DNA of 39,197 nt, taken from the NCBI RefSeq assembly GCF_030532265.1, contig NZ_JAUNLM010000018.1:1-39197 (forward strand), in the 5' to 3' direction. Under the pieces are notes generated by a model. The model had not been told where the DNA came from. It saw only the letters and a list, made by a program, of their open reading frames with translations, and ran no database searches. Both the position numbers and the translations under genes were made by a program. Each line of letters opens with the position of its first letter. Position 1 is the first letter of the stretch. This DNA comes from Clostridium sp. (GTDB lineage: Bacteria > Bacillota > Clostridia > Clostridiales > Clostridiaceae). This document shows positions 1 through 8,499 of the stretch, piece by piece.

Positions 1-31
1 AATATTTTTATTAAGAAAGGTTTGTAATTAT

Positions 32-775
32 ATGAACTTAGTTTTAAGGTATAAAAATATATTAATGATTATTATTGTTTTATTATTATTTACTTCTATT
101 GGACTAAGTTATTTAGAAAATAAATGTTTATATGATAATAAAATAATAGATAAAAAAGTACAAGAAATTAAAAAAAGACCTAATTATATAAAGATAGAAA
201 ATATAGATGAAAAATATTTAAATTCGGTAATTGATATAGAAGATCATAGGTTTTATGAACATGGAGCTATAGATTTTATATCTATATTAAGGTCAATAAT
301 ACATAATATTATTGCTGGAAAAGTAATAGAAGGTGGAAGCACTATAACACAACAATTAGCTAAAAATATGTGTTTATCAAATGAAAGAAATCTTAGTAGA
401 AAAATAAAAGAATTGCTTTTATCAATACAATTAGAAAGAAAATATACAAAATCAGAAATTCTTGAATTGTATGTAAATATAATATGTTTTGGAGATGGTT
501 ATTTTGGTATAAGTAATGCTTCAAAAGGATATTTTAAAAAAACACCTTGCGAATTGAATTTTAATGAGGCTACTATACTTGCTGGAATTCCTCAAGCACC
601 TAGTATTTATGCATTAAGTAAAAATAATGGACTAGCTAAAAAAAGGCAAAAGCAGGTTATAAGAGCTTTAATAAAGTACGGAAATACATATAAAAATAAT
701 AAGTGTAAATATAATGACGATAATTTATTGCATAATATTAAATTCAACTTTCATAAGTTAGCAGAATTTGTATGA
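32..775 (+). CDS. mtgA: Monofunctional peptidoglycan glycosyltransferase (GT51)
   Basis: Polymerises lipid II into glycan strands at the outer face of the membrane. The 247-residue protein has one N-terminal membrane segment (about residues 9-28) followed by a GT51 domain. Motif I is at 70-81 (E70-D71-H-R-F-Y-E-H-G, E70 being the expected catalytic Glu), motif II GGSTITQQLAKN is at 101-112, and motif III begins around R122 with the second conserved Glu, E126. No transpeptidase domain follows, so it is the MtgA/Mgt type and not a class A PBP. The ATG is preceded by AAGAAAGG about 10 nt upstream. It stands alone in front of a CAP-domain lipoprotein gene. The family call is firm; the gene name is by function. 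Confidence 0.88.
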   Translation: MNLVLRYKNILMIIIVLLLFTSIGLSYLENKCLYDNKIIDKKVQEIKKRPNYIKIENIDEKYLNSVIDIEDHRFYEHGAIDFISILRSIIHNIIAGKVIEGGSTITQQLAKNMCLSNERNLSRKIKELLLSIQLERKYTKSEILELYVNIICFGDGYFGISNASKGYFKKTPCELNFNEATILAGIPQAPSIYALSKNNGLAKKRQKQVIRALIKYGNTYKNNKCKYNDDNLLHNIKFNFHKLAEFV

Positions 776-778
776 AAT

Positions 779-1045
779 TTTGAATAAAAGTATTAAAACT
801 TGCAAATAAAATGAAAAAATATACCTAGTAATTTTATACAAGTTAAATTATGGGATAATCGTCTTAGGCTAGTAATACTGTAAAATTAGCTATTGTTATA
901 AATTCCATATAAGTATAGTTTTTGTTTAAAAGTATTATATATTCATAAATGTTATTAATCTACCATAAGAAAAGTGGAATATTTATGGTATAAATGTATT
1001 GACAGATGGAACAACACAATGAAAAGAAAAAAAGGAGTTGTAAAA
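779..1045. other. Non-coding region with repeats and a dyad upstream of the CAP gene
   Basis: I see no convincing gene here. CTAGTAAT occurs twice (825-832 and 869-876), 44 nt apart. A perfect 8-bp inverted repeat, TACCATAA / TTATGGTA (961-968 and 983-990), surrounds a 14-nt loop about 55 bp before the CAP lipoprotein start. A TTGACA at 999-1004 has no -10 element at proper spacing. The dyad could be an operator or an RNA hairpin in a leader. Confidence 0.35.
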
Positions 1046-1876
1046 ATGAAATACAGATTAATAGCAATGCTTATACTATCTTCATCATTAGTTGGGTGTT
1101 CAGGAATAAATGTAGGTTCTTCAAATAAGAAAGATACAAATAAAGAAGTAGTACAAGTTGAAGATAATAGCAATGTGGAGAATACTAAAGAAAAAAATGT
1201 TAAAGAAAATAAGGATGTTAAAATATTAAGTAAAGATTCAAAAGTATTAAAAAATGAATCTAAATCTAATATAAAAAAAGAGACAAGCGATAATAAACAG
1301 TCTGCAACCAAAAAAGAAGATAGTAATAAAAATGAAATTAGCAAAAAATCAGAAGATAGCACTAAAGTAAACAATAACATTGAAGAAAAAGTAACTAATA
1401 ATAATTCAAGTGATAGTAAAAAATTAAATTCAAATGAAAAACATTCATCTGTAAAAGAAAGTTCAAGCAATAGTAATTTTATGTCACAAGTTGAATCAGA
1501 GATATTTAGATTAGTTAATATAGAAAGAAAAAAGGCAGGGGTTAATACTTTAAGTTATAGTAATACTATGCAAAAATATGCAAGAATGAAATCAGAGGAT
1601 ATGGCAGTTAGAAAATACTTTGATCATAGGGATCCTCAAGGTAATTTAATTACTGAAAAGATGAAAAATGATGGAGTTAAATATAGTAGTTGGGGAGAAA
1701 ATATAGCTTATATCGGAGGAGAATCAGCAGATGTACTAGCTAGTCAGTTCATGAGGAACTGGATGAATTCACCTGGACATAGAGCTAATATATTATCACC
1801 TAACTTTACTGGCATAGGTGTTGGCGCATATAAATCAGGAAACACAGTATATGCAACACAAGAATTTTATAGTTAA
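1046..1876 (+). CDS. CAP/SCP-domain (CwlK/YkwD-like) lipoprotein
   Basis: The predicted product is a secreted, lipid-anchored protein of 276 residues. The signal peptide ends in a lipobox L-V-G-C with the lipidated Cys at residue 18. A long low-complexity linker rich in Ser, Lys, Asn and Glu (about 20-145) is followed by a CAP (cysteine-rich secretory/PR-1) domain to the end. That domain contains N-x-E-R-x-x-A-G, HRDPQG, WGENIAY and S-P-G-H-R-A-N. The start at 1046 is chosen over an in-frame ATG at 974 because AAAGGAG lies just before it and the signal peptide begins there. Bacterial CAP proteins of this kind are common in spore-formers; their activity is mostly unknown. The linker probably spans the wall. 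Confidence 0.85.
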   Translation: MKYRLIAMLILSSSLVGCSGINVGSSNKKDTNKEVVQVEDNSNVENTKEKNVKENKDVKILSKDSKVLKNESKSNIKKETSDNKQSATKKEDSNKNEISKKSEDSTKVNNNIEEKVTNNNSSDSKKLNSNEKHSSVKESSSNSNFMSQVESEIFRLVNIERKKAGVNTLSYSNTMQKYARMKSEDMAVRKYFDHRDPQGNLITEKMKNDGVKYSSWGENIAYIGGESADVLASQFMRNWMNSPGHRANILSPNFTGIGVGAYKSGNTVYATQEFYS

Positions 1877-1883
1877 AATTATT

Positions 1884-1909
1884 AAGGTTACTTTTTGAGT
1901 AACCTTTTT
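1884..1909 (+). terminator. Intrinsic terminator of the CAP lipoprotein gene
   Basis: AAGGTTACT (1884-1892) pairs perfectly with AGTAACCTT (1898-1906) around a 5-nt loop and runs into a T tract, 8 nt after the stop codon. Confidence 0.9.
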
Positions 1910-2104
1910 AATATTTTATAATTTGCACATAATATTTAAGTAAACTTATTTAAAGTAAGAATTATGGTTAAAATTATTAATAAAGATAGAAAAATACTAT
2001 TATAATGAAATTGCTATTAACGATATTGTGAGCTTTTATAGAAATATGTAAATAAAATATTTAATGAAAAATTTACTATAATTATTATAGAATTGTTTAT
2101 TAAA

Positions 2105-2132
2105 TTTACATAAATAAATTAAGTTATATAGA
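2105..2132 (+). promoter_or_regulatory. Probable SigA promoter for the DUF488 gene
   Basis: TTTACA (2105-2110), 16 nt, TATAGA (2127-2132), about 28 nt before the start codon. The -10 match is only moderate. Confidence 0.4.
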
Positions 2133-2159
2133 TTTAAATTTAAGATAAGGGGGATGAAT

Positions 2160-2798
2160 ATGGATATATATACAATAGGTCATTCAAATTATAGTATGGA
2201 GAAATTTATAGAAATGCTTAAGATGTTTAATATTAATTGCATAGTAGATACTAGAGCTATTCCATATTCTAAATATAATAAACAATTTGATAAAGAAAAT
2301 ATTAAAAAAACATTGTTAAGTGAAGGTTTTTATTATATTTATATGGGAATGGAATTAGCAGCAAAAAGGGTTAATAAGTTATCATATAATAATGAAGGTT
2401 TTGCAGATTTTGATAAAGTTATAAAGGAAAAAGAATTTCAAAATGGTGTTAATAGACTTAGAAACGGATGCAAAAAAGGATATAAAATAGCAATACTTGG
2501 TGCAATGCAAGATCCTATAAGATGTCAAAGAGGGATTTTAATAGGAAAATATTTATCAAGTAATGGATTTAATGTTAATCATATATTAGATAATTTGGAG
2601 ATTGCATCACAAAAAGATATAGAAAAGTTTTTATTAGAAAAGTATTTTAAGGATAGAAATCAATTAACAATTGATTCACTTCTTGGAACAGCTATGAGTG
2701 AAGAAGAAATGATAAAAGAATGCTATAAATTAGCTAATAAAGATATTGGATATAGAATAGAGAATTTAAAAAAAGCTACCACTAATATAGTAAAGTAG
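2160..2798 (+). CDS. DUF488 family protein
   Basis: 212 residues, full length for DUF488. The start I-Y-T-I-G-H-S-N-Y, then IVDTRAIPYSKYNKQF and the later A-I-L-G-A-M-Q-D-P-I-R-C-Q-R-G, match the family's conserved N-terminal block and its Cys-Arg motif. The biochemical role of DUF488 is not established, although the conserved His, Asp, Arg and Cys suggest an enzyme. Two in-frame ATGs exist. The one at 2160 sits 6 nt after AAGGGGG, whereas the one at 2154 abuts it, so 2160 is preferred. The stop codon lies inside the stem of the terminator shared with the convergent ferritin gene. It appears monocistronic. Confidence 0.82.
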   Translation: MDIYTIGHSNYSMEKFIEMLKMFNINCIVDTRAIPYSKYNKQFDKENIKKTLLSEGFYYIYMGMELAAKRVNKLSYNNEGFADFDKVIKEKEFQNGVNRLRNGCKKGYKIAILGAMQDPIRCQRGILIGKYLSSNGFNVNHILDNLEIASQKDIEKFLLEKYFKDRNQLTIDSLLGTAMSEEEMIKECYKLANKDIGYRIENLKKATTNIVK

Positions 2799-2804
2799 CT
2801 TTTT
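2770..2804. terminator. Bidirectional terminator between DUF488 gene and ferritin
   Basis: AAAAAGCTAC (2770-2779) pairs with GTAGCTTTTT (2795-2804). The A-run on one side and T-run on the other make it usable from both strands. It overlaps the DUF488 stop codon (2796-2798) and ends 9 nt from the ferritin stop. Confidence 0.85.
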
Positions 2805-2812
2805 AGATTTTA

Positions 2813-3328
2813 TTATTGTCCGTTATTATTTATAGGAACAAAAACTCTTTTTGCAAGTTCATCATCCATCATATATATAGCAGCTGGATTTCCTTCTGAT
2901 CTTTTAACTCTTTTTAAAAGAGAGTTGAAATTATTTTCTTCTTCAACTTGTTCATCAATAAACCAATTAAGTAAGCTCATTGTAGCATGTTCTCTTTCTT
3001 CAGAAGCAATATCAGCTAATTTATAAATTCTACTTGTAACTAATTGTTCGTGTTCGTAACCCTTTTGGAAAACATCAATTATGCTTTCAAAGTCAGCTTT
3101 AGGTTTAGGAATATTATCTAAAGTAACTTTTCCGTTCTTTTGGAATATGTAATCATAAAATTTCATTGCATGAGCTAATTCTTCTTGTGCTTGTACTCTA
3201 AAAAAGTTTGCAAATCCACTTAGATCAACTGATTCAGCATATGCTGCCATTGATAGATATACATAAGATGAGTAAAATTCAAAATTTACTTGTTCATTAA
3301 GATTATTTAATAGATTTTCACTTAACAT
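2813..3328 (-). CDS. ftnA: Ferritin (iron storage)
   Basis: A non-haem bacterial ferritin of 171 residues that oxidises Fe(II) and stores Fe(III) in a 24-subunit shell in the cytoplasm. The diiron ferroxidase residues are visible: E17, Y24, E50 and H53 (QEELAHA), the Y-E-H-E around residue 94, and Q/E in the fourth helix region (IDEQVEEE). The start has AAGGAG about 8 nt upstream. It is convergent with the DUF488 gene and divergent from fbp, with its own strong promoter. Iron- or peroxide-responsive control is expected for the family, but I found no clear Fur or PerR box. Confidence 0.93.
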   Translation of the reverse strand: MLSENLLNNLNEQVNFEFYSSYVYLSMAAYAESVDLSGFANFFRVQAQEELAHAMKFYDYIFQKNGKVTLDNIPKPKADFESIIDVFQKGYEHEQLVTSRIYKLADIASEEREHATMSLLNWFIDEQVEEENNFNSLLKRVKRSEGNPAAIYMMDDELAKRVFVPINNNGQ

Positions 3329-3374
3329 TTGTTTCTCTCCTTTATACCTTAAAATAAAATATCACTTAATAGGT

Positions 3375-3403
3375 ATTGTACCCCTTAAGCAGTAAATTAT
3401 CAA
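3375..3403 (-). promoter_or_regulatory. SigA promoter of ferritin
   Basis: On the minus strand TTGATA (3403-3398), exactly 17 nt, TACAAT (3380-3375). It lies about 47 nt before the start codon. Good consensus match. Confidence 0.8.
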
Positions 3404-3438
3404 TTAAATAAAGCTTATTTATATAAAAAATTATAAAT

Positions 3439-3467
3439 TTGGATAAATATTAAAAATGTTATATAAT
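3439..3467 (+). promoter_or_regulatory. SigA promoter of fbp
   Basis: TTGGAT (3439-3444), 17 nt, perfect TATAAT (3462-3467). The -10 lies downstream of the in-frame ATG at 3456, so that ATG cannot be the start on this transcript. Translation from 3501 leaves a leader of about 27 nt. Confidence 0.8.
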
Positions 3468-3500
3468 TTATTAAACGGTTACAATGAGGGGATTGAGAAA

Positions 3501-5480
3501 ATGGTTATTAGTGATGAAGAAATTATTAAAAATTTAAAGTATTTAAAACTTTTATCAATGCAATATAAAACAGTTGCAGAAGCTTCAACGGAAATAATAA
3601 ATTTAGCTGCTATATTAAACTTACCAAAGGGAACAGAACATTTTTTAACTGATTTACATGGAGAATATGAACCATTTGTACATGTACTTAAAAATGGCTC
3701 TGGTGTTATTAAAAGAAAAATAGATAGGGTATTTGGAAAATCTCTTATGGATAGTGAGAAAAAGAGTTTAGCAACATTAGTTTATTATCCGGAACAAAAA
3801 ATAGATATAGTTTTAAGAGAACAAGAAAATATAGATGACTGGTATAGGGTTAATTTATATAGGCTTATAGAACTTTGTAGAAGTGAATCATCAAAGTATA
3901 CTAGATCAAAGGTAAGAAAAGCACTACCAAAAGATTTCAGTTATGTAATTGAAGAATTATTGCATGAACAATTTTATGGTATAAATAAGCAAGAGTATTA
4001 TGATGGAATAATTACAACAATTATAGATATAGGAAGAGCAAAAGAATTTATTATAGCTTTATCAAATCTTATTCAAAGATTAGTTATAGATAGATTGCAT
4101 ATATTAGGAGATATATATGATAGAGGGCCTAGAGCTGATATAATAATGGAAAAGCTTATGGAACATCATTCTGTTGATATTGAATGGGGAAATCATGATA
4201 TGCTTTGGATGGGGGCAGCAGCAGGAGAAAAAACTTGTATGGCCAATGTTATAAGGATAGCTACAAGATATGGGAGTCTTGATACATTAGAAGACAGTTA
4301 TGGAATAAATATTATGCCTCTTGCAACATTTGCACTTAAATATTACAAAGATGATCCATGTATAGAATTTATGCCAAAAGTTAGTGATGCTAGTAGGTAT
4401 GGAAAGTTTGAGATGGATTTAACAGCAAAAATGCATAAAGCAATTTCAATAATACAATTTAAATTAGAAGAAAAAATAATAAAGAGAAGACCAGAATTTA
4501 AATTAGACAATAGGTTACTTTTAGACAAAATAGATTATGATAAAGGAACAATTATAATAAAGGGCAAAGAATATAAATTAAAGGATTTTTATTTTCCAAC
4601 TATAGACCCTAAAAATCCATTTAAGCTTACAGAAGAAGAGGAAAAATTAATTGAAAAGTTGCAAATATCATTTGTAAATAGTGATAAATTACAAAGGCAT
4701 ATAACATTTTTATTTTCAAAAGGAAGCATGTATCTTACTTACAATAAAAATTTATTACTTCATGGATGTATACCTTTAAATGAAGATGGAACTTTTAAAA
4801 GCTTTACTATAAATGGTAAAAAATATTATGGAAGAAAATTATTAGAAAAATTTGATGCATTAGCAAGAGAAGGATATTTTAATAAAGTAGGAACTAAAGA
4901 AAAGTTATATGGTATGGATATTATGTGGTATTTATGGACTGGTCCTGTATCATCTTTATTTGGTAAAGAAGAGATGACAACTTTTGAAAGATATTTTATA
5001 GAAGATAAAAAAACTCATATAGAGGCTAAAAATCCATATTATGCATATAGAAATGATGAAGAGATAGTTTCAAAAATATTAAAAGAATTTGATTTAGATG
5101 TTGAAGAATCAAAGATAATTAATGGACATGTTCCTGTAAAAGAAAAGCTAGGAGAAAGTCCAATAAAGTGTGGTGGAAGAGTTTTAGTTATAGATGGTGG
5201 GTTTGCAAAAGCTTATAGAAAAGATACTGGAATTGCAGGATACACTTTAATATATAATTCTTATGGGCTTCAATTAGTATCACATCAACCATTTGAATCA
5301 ATAGAAAATGCTATTATTGAAGAAAATGATATTTTATCAACTAGTATAGTTGTTGAGAGAAAACTTGATAGAAAAAGAGTTGGAGATACTGATATAGGAA
5401 TGGAGCTTAAAAATCAAATAAAGGAATTAAAAATGCTTTTAGAAGCATACAGAAAAGGATTAATAAAAGAAAAAAGATGA
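3501..5480 (+). CDS. fbp: Fructose-1,6-bisphosphatase class III
   Basis: Hydrolyses fructose 1,6-bisphosphate to fructose 6-phosphate, the gluconeogenic step. 659 residues, the usual size of the Firmicute class III (Mn-dependent) enzyme, which belongs to the metallophosphoesterase fold. Metal-binding motifs are present: T-D-L-H-G-E (D51, H53), G-D-I-Y-D-R-G (203-209), G-N-H-D (230-233) and the late I-N-G-H-V-P. The start at 3501 is supported by GAGGGG 9 nt upstream and by the promoter position. An upstream ATG at 3456 would lie before the -10 element. Monocistronic, ending in front of a 20-bp hairpin. Identification is secure. Confidence 0.95.
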   Translation: MVISDEEIIKNLKYLKLLSMQYKTVAEASTEIINLAAILNLPKGTEHFLTDLHGEYEPFVHVLKNGSGVIKRKIDRVFGKSLMDSEKKSLATLVYYPEQKIDIVLREQENIDDWYRVNLYRLIELCRSESSKYTRSKVRKALPKDFSYVIEELLHEQFYGINKQEYYDGIITTIIDIGRAKEFIIALSNLIQRLVIDRLHILGDIYDRGPRADIIMEKLMEHHSVDIEWGNHDMLWMGAAAGEKTCMANVIRIATRYGSLDTLEDSYGINIMPLATFALKYYKDDPCIEFMPKVSDASRYGKFEMDLTAKMHKAISIIQFKLEEKIIKRRPEFKLDNRLLLDKIDYDKGTIIIKGKEYKLKDFYFPTIDPKNPFKLTEEEEKLIEKLQISFVNSDKLQRHITFLFSKGSMYLTYNKNLLLHGCIPLNEDGTFKSFTINGKKYYGRKLLEKFDALAREGYFNKVGTKEKLYGMDIMWYLWTGPVSSLFGKEEMTTFERYFIEDKKTHIEAKNPYYAYRNDEEIVSKILKEFDLDVEESKIINGHVPVKEKLGESPIKCGGRVLVIDGGFAKAYRKDTGIAGYTLIYNSYGLQLVSHQPFESIENAIIEENDILSTSIVVERKLDRKRVGDTDIGMELKNQIKELKMLLEAYRKGLIKEKR

Positions 5481-5587
5481 ATTCCATTAAACAAAAGTTT
5501 TTATAAGAAAGTAATAGGGTAAATATAAAAATAAATTTTAATATATAATAATAAATGGCTTAAATATACTGTAATTATTATATAATG

Positions 5588-5637
5588 ATATGGTACTTAA
5601 AGTAATAAAATATATTACTTTAAGTACCATATTTTTA
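5588..5637. terminator. Long hairpin terminator between fbp and the DEAD-box gene
   Basis: A perfect 20-bp stem (5588-5607 with 5613-5632) around the loop AAATA is followed on the plus strand by TTTTT. It lies between the convergent ends of fbp and the helicase gene. It has no T tract in the minus direction, so it mainly serves fbp. Confidence 0.85.
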
Positions 5638-5641
5638 ATGG

Positions 5642-6775
5642 TTAAATAAGTTTTCCGTGAGATAATTCCATTTTCTTAAACTTTATTTTAAATTGCTTTT
5701 CATATTGTTTAAGGTTTCTAAGTTCTTTAGGTGTAACTAAAGAAACTGTAATACCTTTATTATTACCCCTAGCAGTTCTTCCAGCTCTATGTAAATATTC
5801 ATTAGCATTAATTGGAAAGTCTAAGTTAATAATATGAGATATATTAGGGATATCTAAACCTCTTGCAGAAATATCAGAAGAAACAAGTATATCTATAGAA
5901 CCATTTCTAAATTTCTCAAGAGCTTGTTGTCTTTGTTCTTTAGTAATTCTTTTATGCATAGCAAAAGCGTTTTTGTGATGATAATTAAGTTTATCAGCTA
6001 TAAGTTCAACATTAAATCCACGATTGATAAATACTAAAGTTTTTGAAGGATTTTCAGCTGCAACAAGTTTTCTTATTACTTCTGGTTTATCTCTTTCTTC
6101 AACTTCAATATATATGTGTTCAATATTAGGATTTAAAGAAATTTTTTCTTTATTTTTAAAAATAACAGGTTCTTTCATTAAATCTTTAAGGATATCCATA
6201 GCTTTTGGACTTATAGTCGCAGAGAACACTAAAAGTTGTCTATCTCTCATAGTACTTTTAATTATATCTTGTACAGTTCTTAAGTGAGTATTATCTAATA
6301 AATTATCACCTTCATCAAGAACTATAGTTTTTATAGTATGAGCTTTAATTTTTTTCTTTTTAATTAAATCTAAAACTCTACCTGGGGTTCCAATTACTAT
6401 ACTAGGTTTAGCTTCTTTTAATTTTTTTATTTGTTTATCCATATTTACATCACCAATAATTGGTGTAGAACTAATATTTATATTAGAATTTTGTGCTAGT
6501 AGCTTACATTGTTTTTCAATTTGCATAACAAGTTCTCTAGTTGGAGCAAGAATCAAAACTTGAACTCCTTGAGTATTTTTATCTATTTTTTCAAAAAGTG
6601 GTGCTAAAAAAGCAAGAGTTTTTCCGCTTCCTGTATGAGCTTCACCTATAACATCCTTATTAAGTAAAATTTCTGGAATAGTTAAAGCTTGTATTTCAGT
6701 TGGTGTATCAATTGATTGTTTTTTTAAGCCTTCTATTATGTTATTGCTTAAATTCAAATCTTGAAATGTATTCAT
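5642..6775 (-). CDS. DEAD-box ATP-dependent RNA helicase, minimal (YfmL-like)
   Basis: 377 residues: just the two RecA-like domains with almost no C-terminal tail, as in the short YfmL-type helicases linked to ribosome biogenesis in Bacillus. Visible motifs are the Q motif (F-x-D-L at 4-7 and PTEIQ at 25-29), motif I AHTGSGKT (46-53), PTREL (78-82), TPGR (130-133), motif II, SAT (185-187), motif V ARGLDIP and motif VI HRAGRTAR (329-336). Motif II reads D-E-G-D (154-157) instead of D-E-A-D; the metal-binding D-E and final D are intact. AGGAGG precedes the ATG. It is divergent from the permease gene. Family certain; the YfmL assignment rests on length and architecture. Confidence 0.9.
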   Translation of the reverse strand: MNTFQDLNLSNNIIEGLKKQSIDTPTEIQALTIPEILLNKDVIGEAHTGSGKTLAFLAPLFEKIDKNTQGVQVLILAPTRELVMQIEKQCKLLAQNSNINISSTPIIGDVNMDKQIKKLKEAKPSIVIGTPGRVLDLIKKKKIKAHTIKTIVLDEGDNLLDNTHLRTVQDIIKSTMRDRQLLVFSATISPKAMDILKDLMKEPVIFKNKEKISLNPNIEHIYIEVEERDKPEVIRKLVAAENPSKTLVFINRGFNVELIADKLNYHHKNAFAMHKRITKEQRQQALEKFRNGSIDILVSSDISARGLDIPNISHIINLDFPINANEYLHRAGRTARGNNKGITVSLVTPKELRNLKQYEKQFKIKFKKMELSHGKLI

Positions 6776-6914
6776 AAATTTTATCCTCCTATGTTAGATA
6801 GTCATAACTTATAGTATATACATAATATAAAGAAAAGTGTACTTAAATTATAAAATAAAACAAATAAATATTAACTCTTTAGCAAAAAAGTTAATAATAA
6901 ATTAGTTGTAAATA

Positions 6915-6943
6915 TTGATATAATTAATAATGAAAATTATATA
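6915..6943 (+). promoter_or_regulatory. Probable promoter of the APC permease
   Basis: TTGATA (6915-6920), 17 nt, TATATA (6938-6943); alternatively a perfect TATAAT two bases further on with 19-nt spacing. About 70 nt before the start codon. Confidence 0.5.
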
Positions 6944-7014
6944 ATATATTTTATGTTTTATTAATAAAAAATTAAATATAATAGTAATTTTTTAGGGAAA
7001 AGAGGGTGGATGAG

Positions 7015-8379
7015 TTGAATATATTTAGAACGCAGAATATTGACAAATTTTCTGCTAATATAAAAGATTCACAAAAGCATTTAGGAACTCTTGACTTAAC
7101 ACTTATGAGTATTGGTTCAGTAATTGGTACTGGAGTAATGGTTCTTACAGGAATAGTTGCAGCAAAAGAAGCTGGACCTGCTGTTGCAATTTCTTTTGCA
7201 TTAAGTGCTATTGCAGCAGCTTTTATAGTACTTTGTTATGCTGAACTTAGTGCTAGTATACAAAGTTCAGGAGGGTCTTATACATTTGCTTATTTAACTT
7301 TTGGAGAGGTAATAGCATTTATAGTTGGAATGTGTGTTGTAATAGCATATATTTTATCGGCTGCAACAGTTGCATCAGGATGGGGAAGTTATTTATTAAG
7401 TTTACTTGATGTAATTAATATACATATTCCAAAATCTTTTACCAATATACCATCTCAGGGAGGAATTATAAACTTACCGGCTATATTAGCTATATTATTT
7501 ATAACTTTTGTTATATCTGGAGGAACAGGTTCAAGTAAGATTGTTGATAATATAATGGTATTAATAAAAATAGGTGTTATATTACTATTTTTAATAGTTG
7601 GTTCAAGGCATATGTCAGCTTCAAATTGGGTTCCTTTTGAACCATATAAGATGTCGGGAGTTATGACTGGAGCAGCATCAGTATTTTTTGCATATTGTGG
7701 ATTTGATGCAACAGCATCAGCTGCACCATATGTAAAAAATCCTAAAAAGGCATTACCAATAGGTTTATTAACATCACTTTTTGTGTGTGCAATTATTTAT
7801 ATAGGAGTATCATTAGTTTTAACTGGTATAACTTCATATATAAATTTAGATGTTCCAGATGCTCTTTCATACACATTAAAATTAGCAAAAAGACCGGAAA
7901 CTGCATTTATAGTTTCACTTGGTACTGTAATTGGAATACTTGCAGTTATATACGCAGGAAATTTTGCAACTTCTCAAATATTACTTAAAATAAGTGAAGA
8001 TGGGTTATTACCTAAAATATTTAGTAAAAAGAACAAAAAAGGTTCACCAATTATTTCATTATGGACAGTTGGTATAATTTCTTCAATTCTTGCTGGATTT
8101 TTTAATTTAAAGGATTTAGCTAACTTTGCAAGTATTGCATTTTTACTTGTTTATTCCATAGTTTCTCTTTCAGTAATAGTATTTAGGAAAAAATATCCTA
8201 ACATAAAAAGAAGTTTCAAAACTCCTTTAGTACCATTTATACCTTTATTAGGAGCAATATGTTGTATAATTTTAATGATTAATTTAACAAAGATTACTTG
8301 GGTTATATTTGGAATAATTTTAGTATGTATATTAATTGTATATTTTTTATATGGAAAAAATCATTCAGAACTTAGATAA
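7015..8379 (+). CDS. APC-superfamily amino acid permease (YfnA/CAT-like)
   Basis: A cytoplasmic-membrane amino acid transporter of 454 residues with about 12 hydrophobic segments. The first helix carries the substrate-binding break G-S-V-I-G-T-G-V typical of the APC fold, then V-L-C-Y-A-E-L. It resembles the cationic amino acid transporter branch (YfnA). The exact substrate cannot be read from sequence. The preferred start is TTG at 7015, because GAGGG lies about 9 nt upstream and the resulting N-terminus M-N-I-F-R fits relatives as I know them. GTG at 7006 is the alternative. Monocistronic, divergent from the helicase. Confidence 0.85.
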   Translation: MNIFRTQNIDKFSANIKDSQKHLGTLDLTLMSIGSVIGTGVMVLTGIVAAKEAGPAVAISFALSAIAAAFIVLCYAELSASIQSSGGSYTFAYLTFGEVIAFIVGMCVVIAYILSAATVASGWGSYLLSLLDVINIHIPKSFTNIPSQGGIINLPAILAILFITFVISGGTGSSKIVDNIMVLIKIGVILLFLIVGSRHMSASNWVPFEPYKMSGVMTGAASVFFAYCGFDATASAAPYVKNPKKALPIGLLTSLFVCAIIYIGVSLVLTGITSYINLDVPDALSYTLKLAKRPETAFIVSLGTVIGILAVIYAGNFATSQILLKISEDGLLPKIFSKKNKKGSPIISLWTVGIISSILAGFFNLKDLANFASIAFLLVYSIVSLSVIVFRKKYPNIKRSFKTPLVPFIPLLGAICCIILMINLTKITWVIFGIILVCILIVYFLYGKNHSELR

Positions 8380-8399
8380 AATAAAATTATTTTATAAAT

Positions 8400-8450
8400 G
8401 ATTGTATCAAATTAAAAATAACATTATTTGATGCAATCCTTATTAATTTT
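8400..8450 (+). terminator. Weak terminator after the permease gene
   Basis: A 13-bp stem, 8400-8412 with 8426-8438 (one G-T pair), is followed by a poor T-rich stretch. Confidence 0.5.
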
Positions 8451-8499
8451 AAAAAACTTTACTATAATATAGATATAAAGGTAATTAGGAGGAATTTTT

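Noticed and set aside
779-900. Cyclic-di-GMP or purine riboswitch
   Set aside because: The conserved cores of those classes are absent on inspection.
999-1004. TTGACA as -35 for the CAP gene
   Set aside because: No -10-like hexamer 16-19 nt downstream; the ribosome site is already there.
955-1470. Minus-strand ORF of 171 codons rich in Leu, Ser and Phe
   Set aside because: It is the antisense of the Lys/Ser/Asn-rich linker of the CAP lipoprotein; no ribosome site and composition is a by-product.
3456-3500. Upstream in-frame ATG as start of fbp
   Set aside because: The -10 element (3462-3467) lies downstream of it, and the ribosome site is at 3486-3491.
8380-8499. Cobalamin riboswitch before the CobD-like gene
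   Set aside because: Only 120 bp are available, taken up by a hairpin and a promoter; no B12-box seen.
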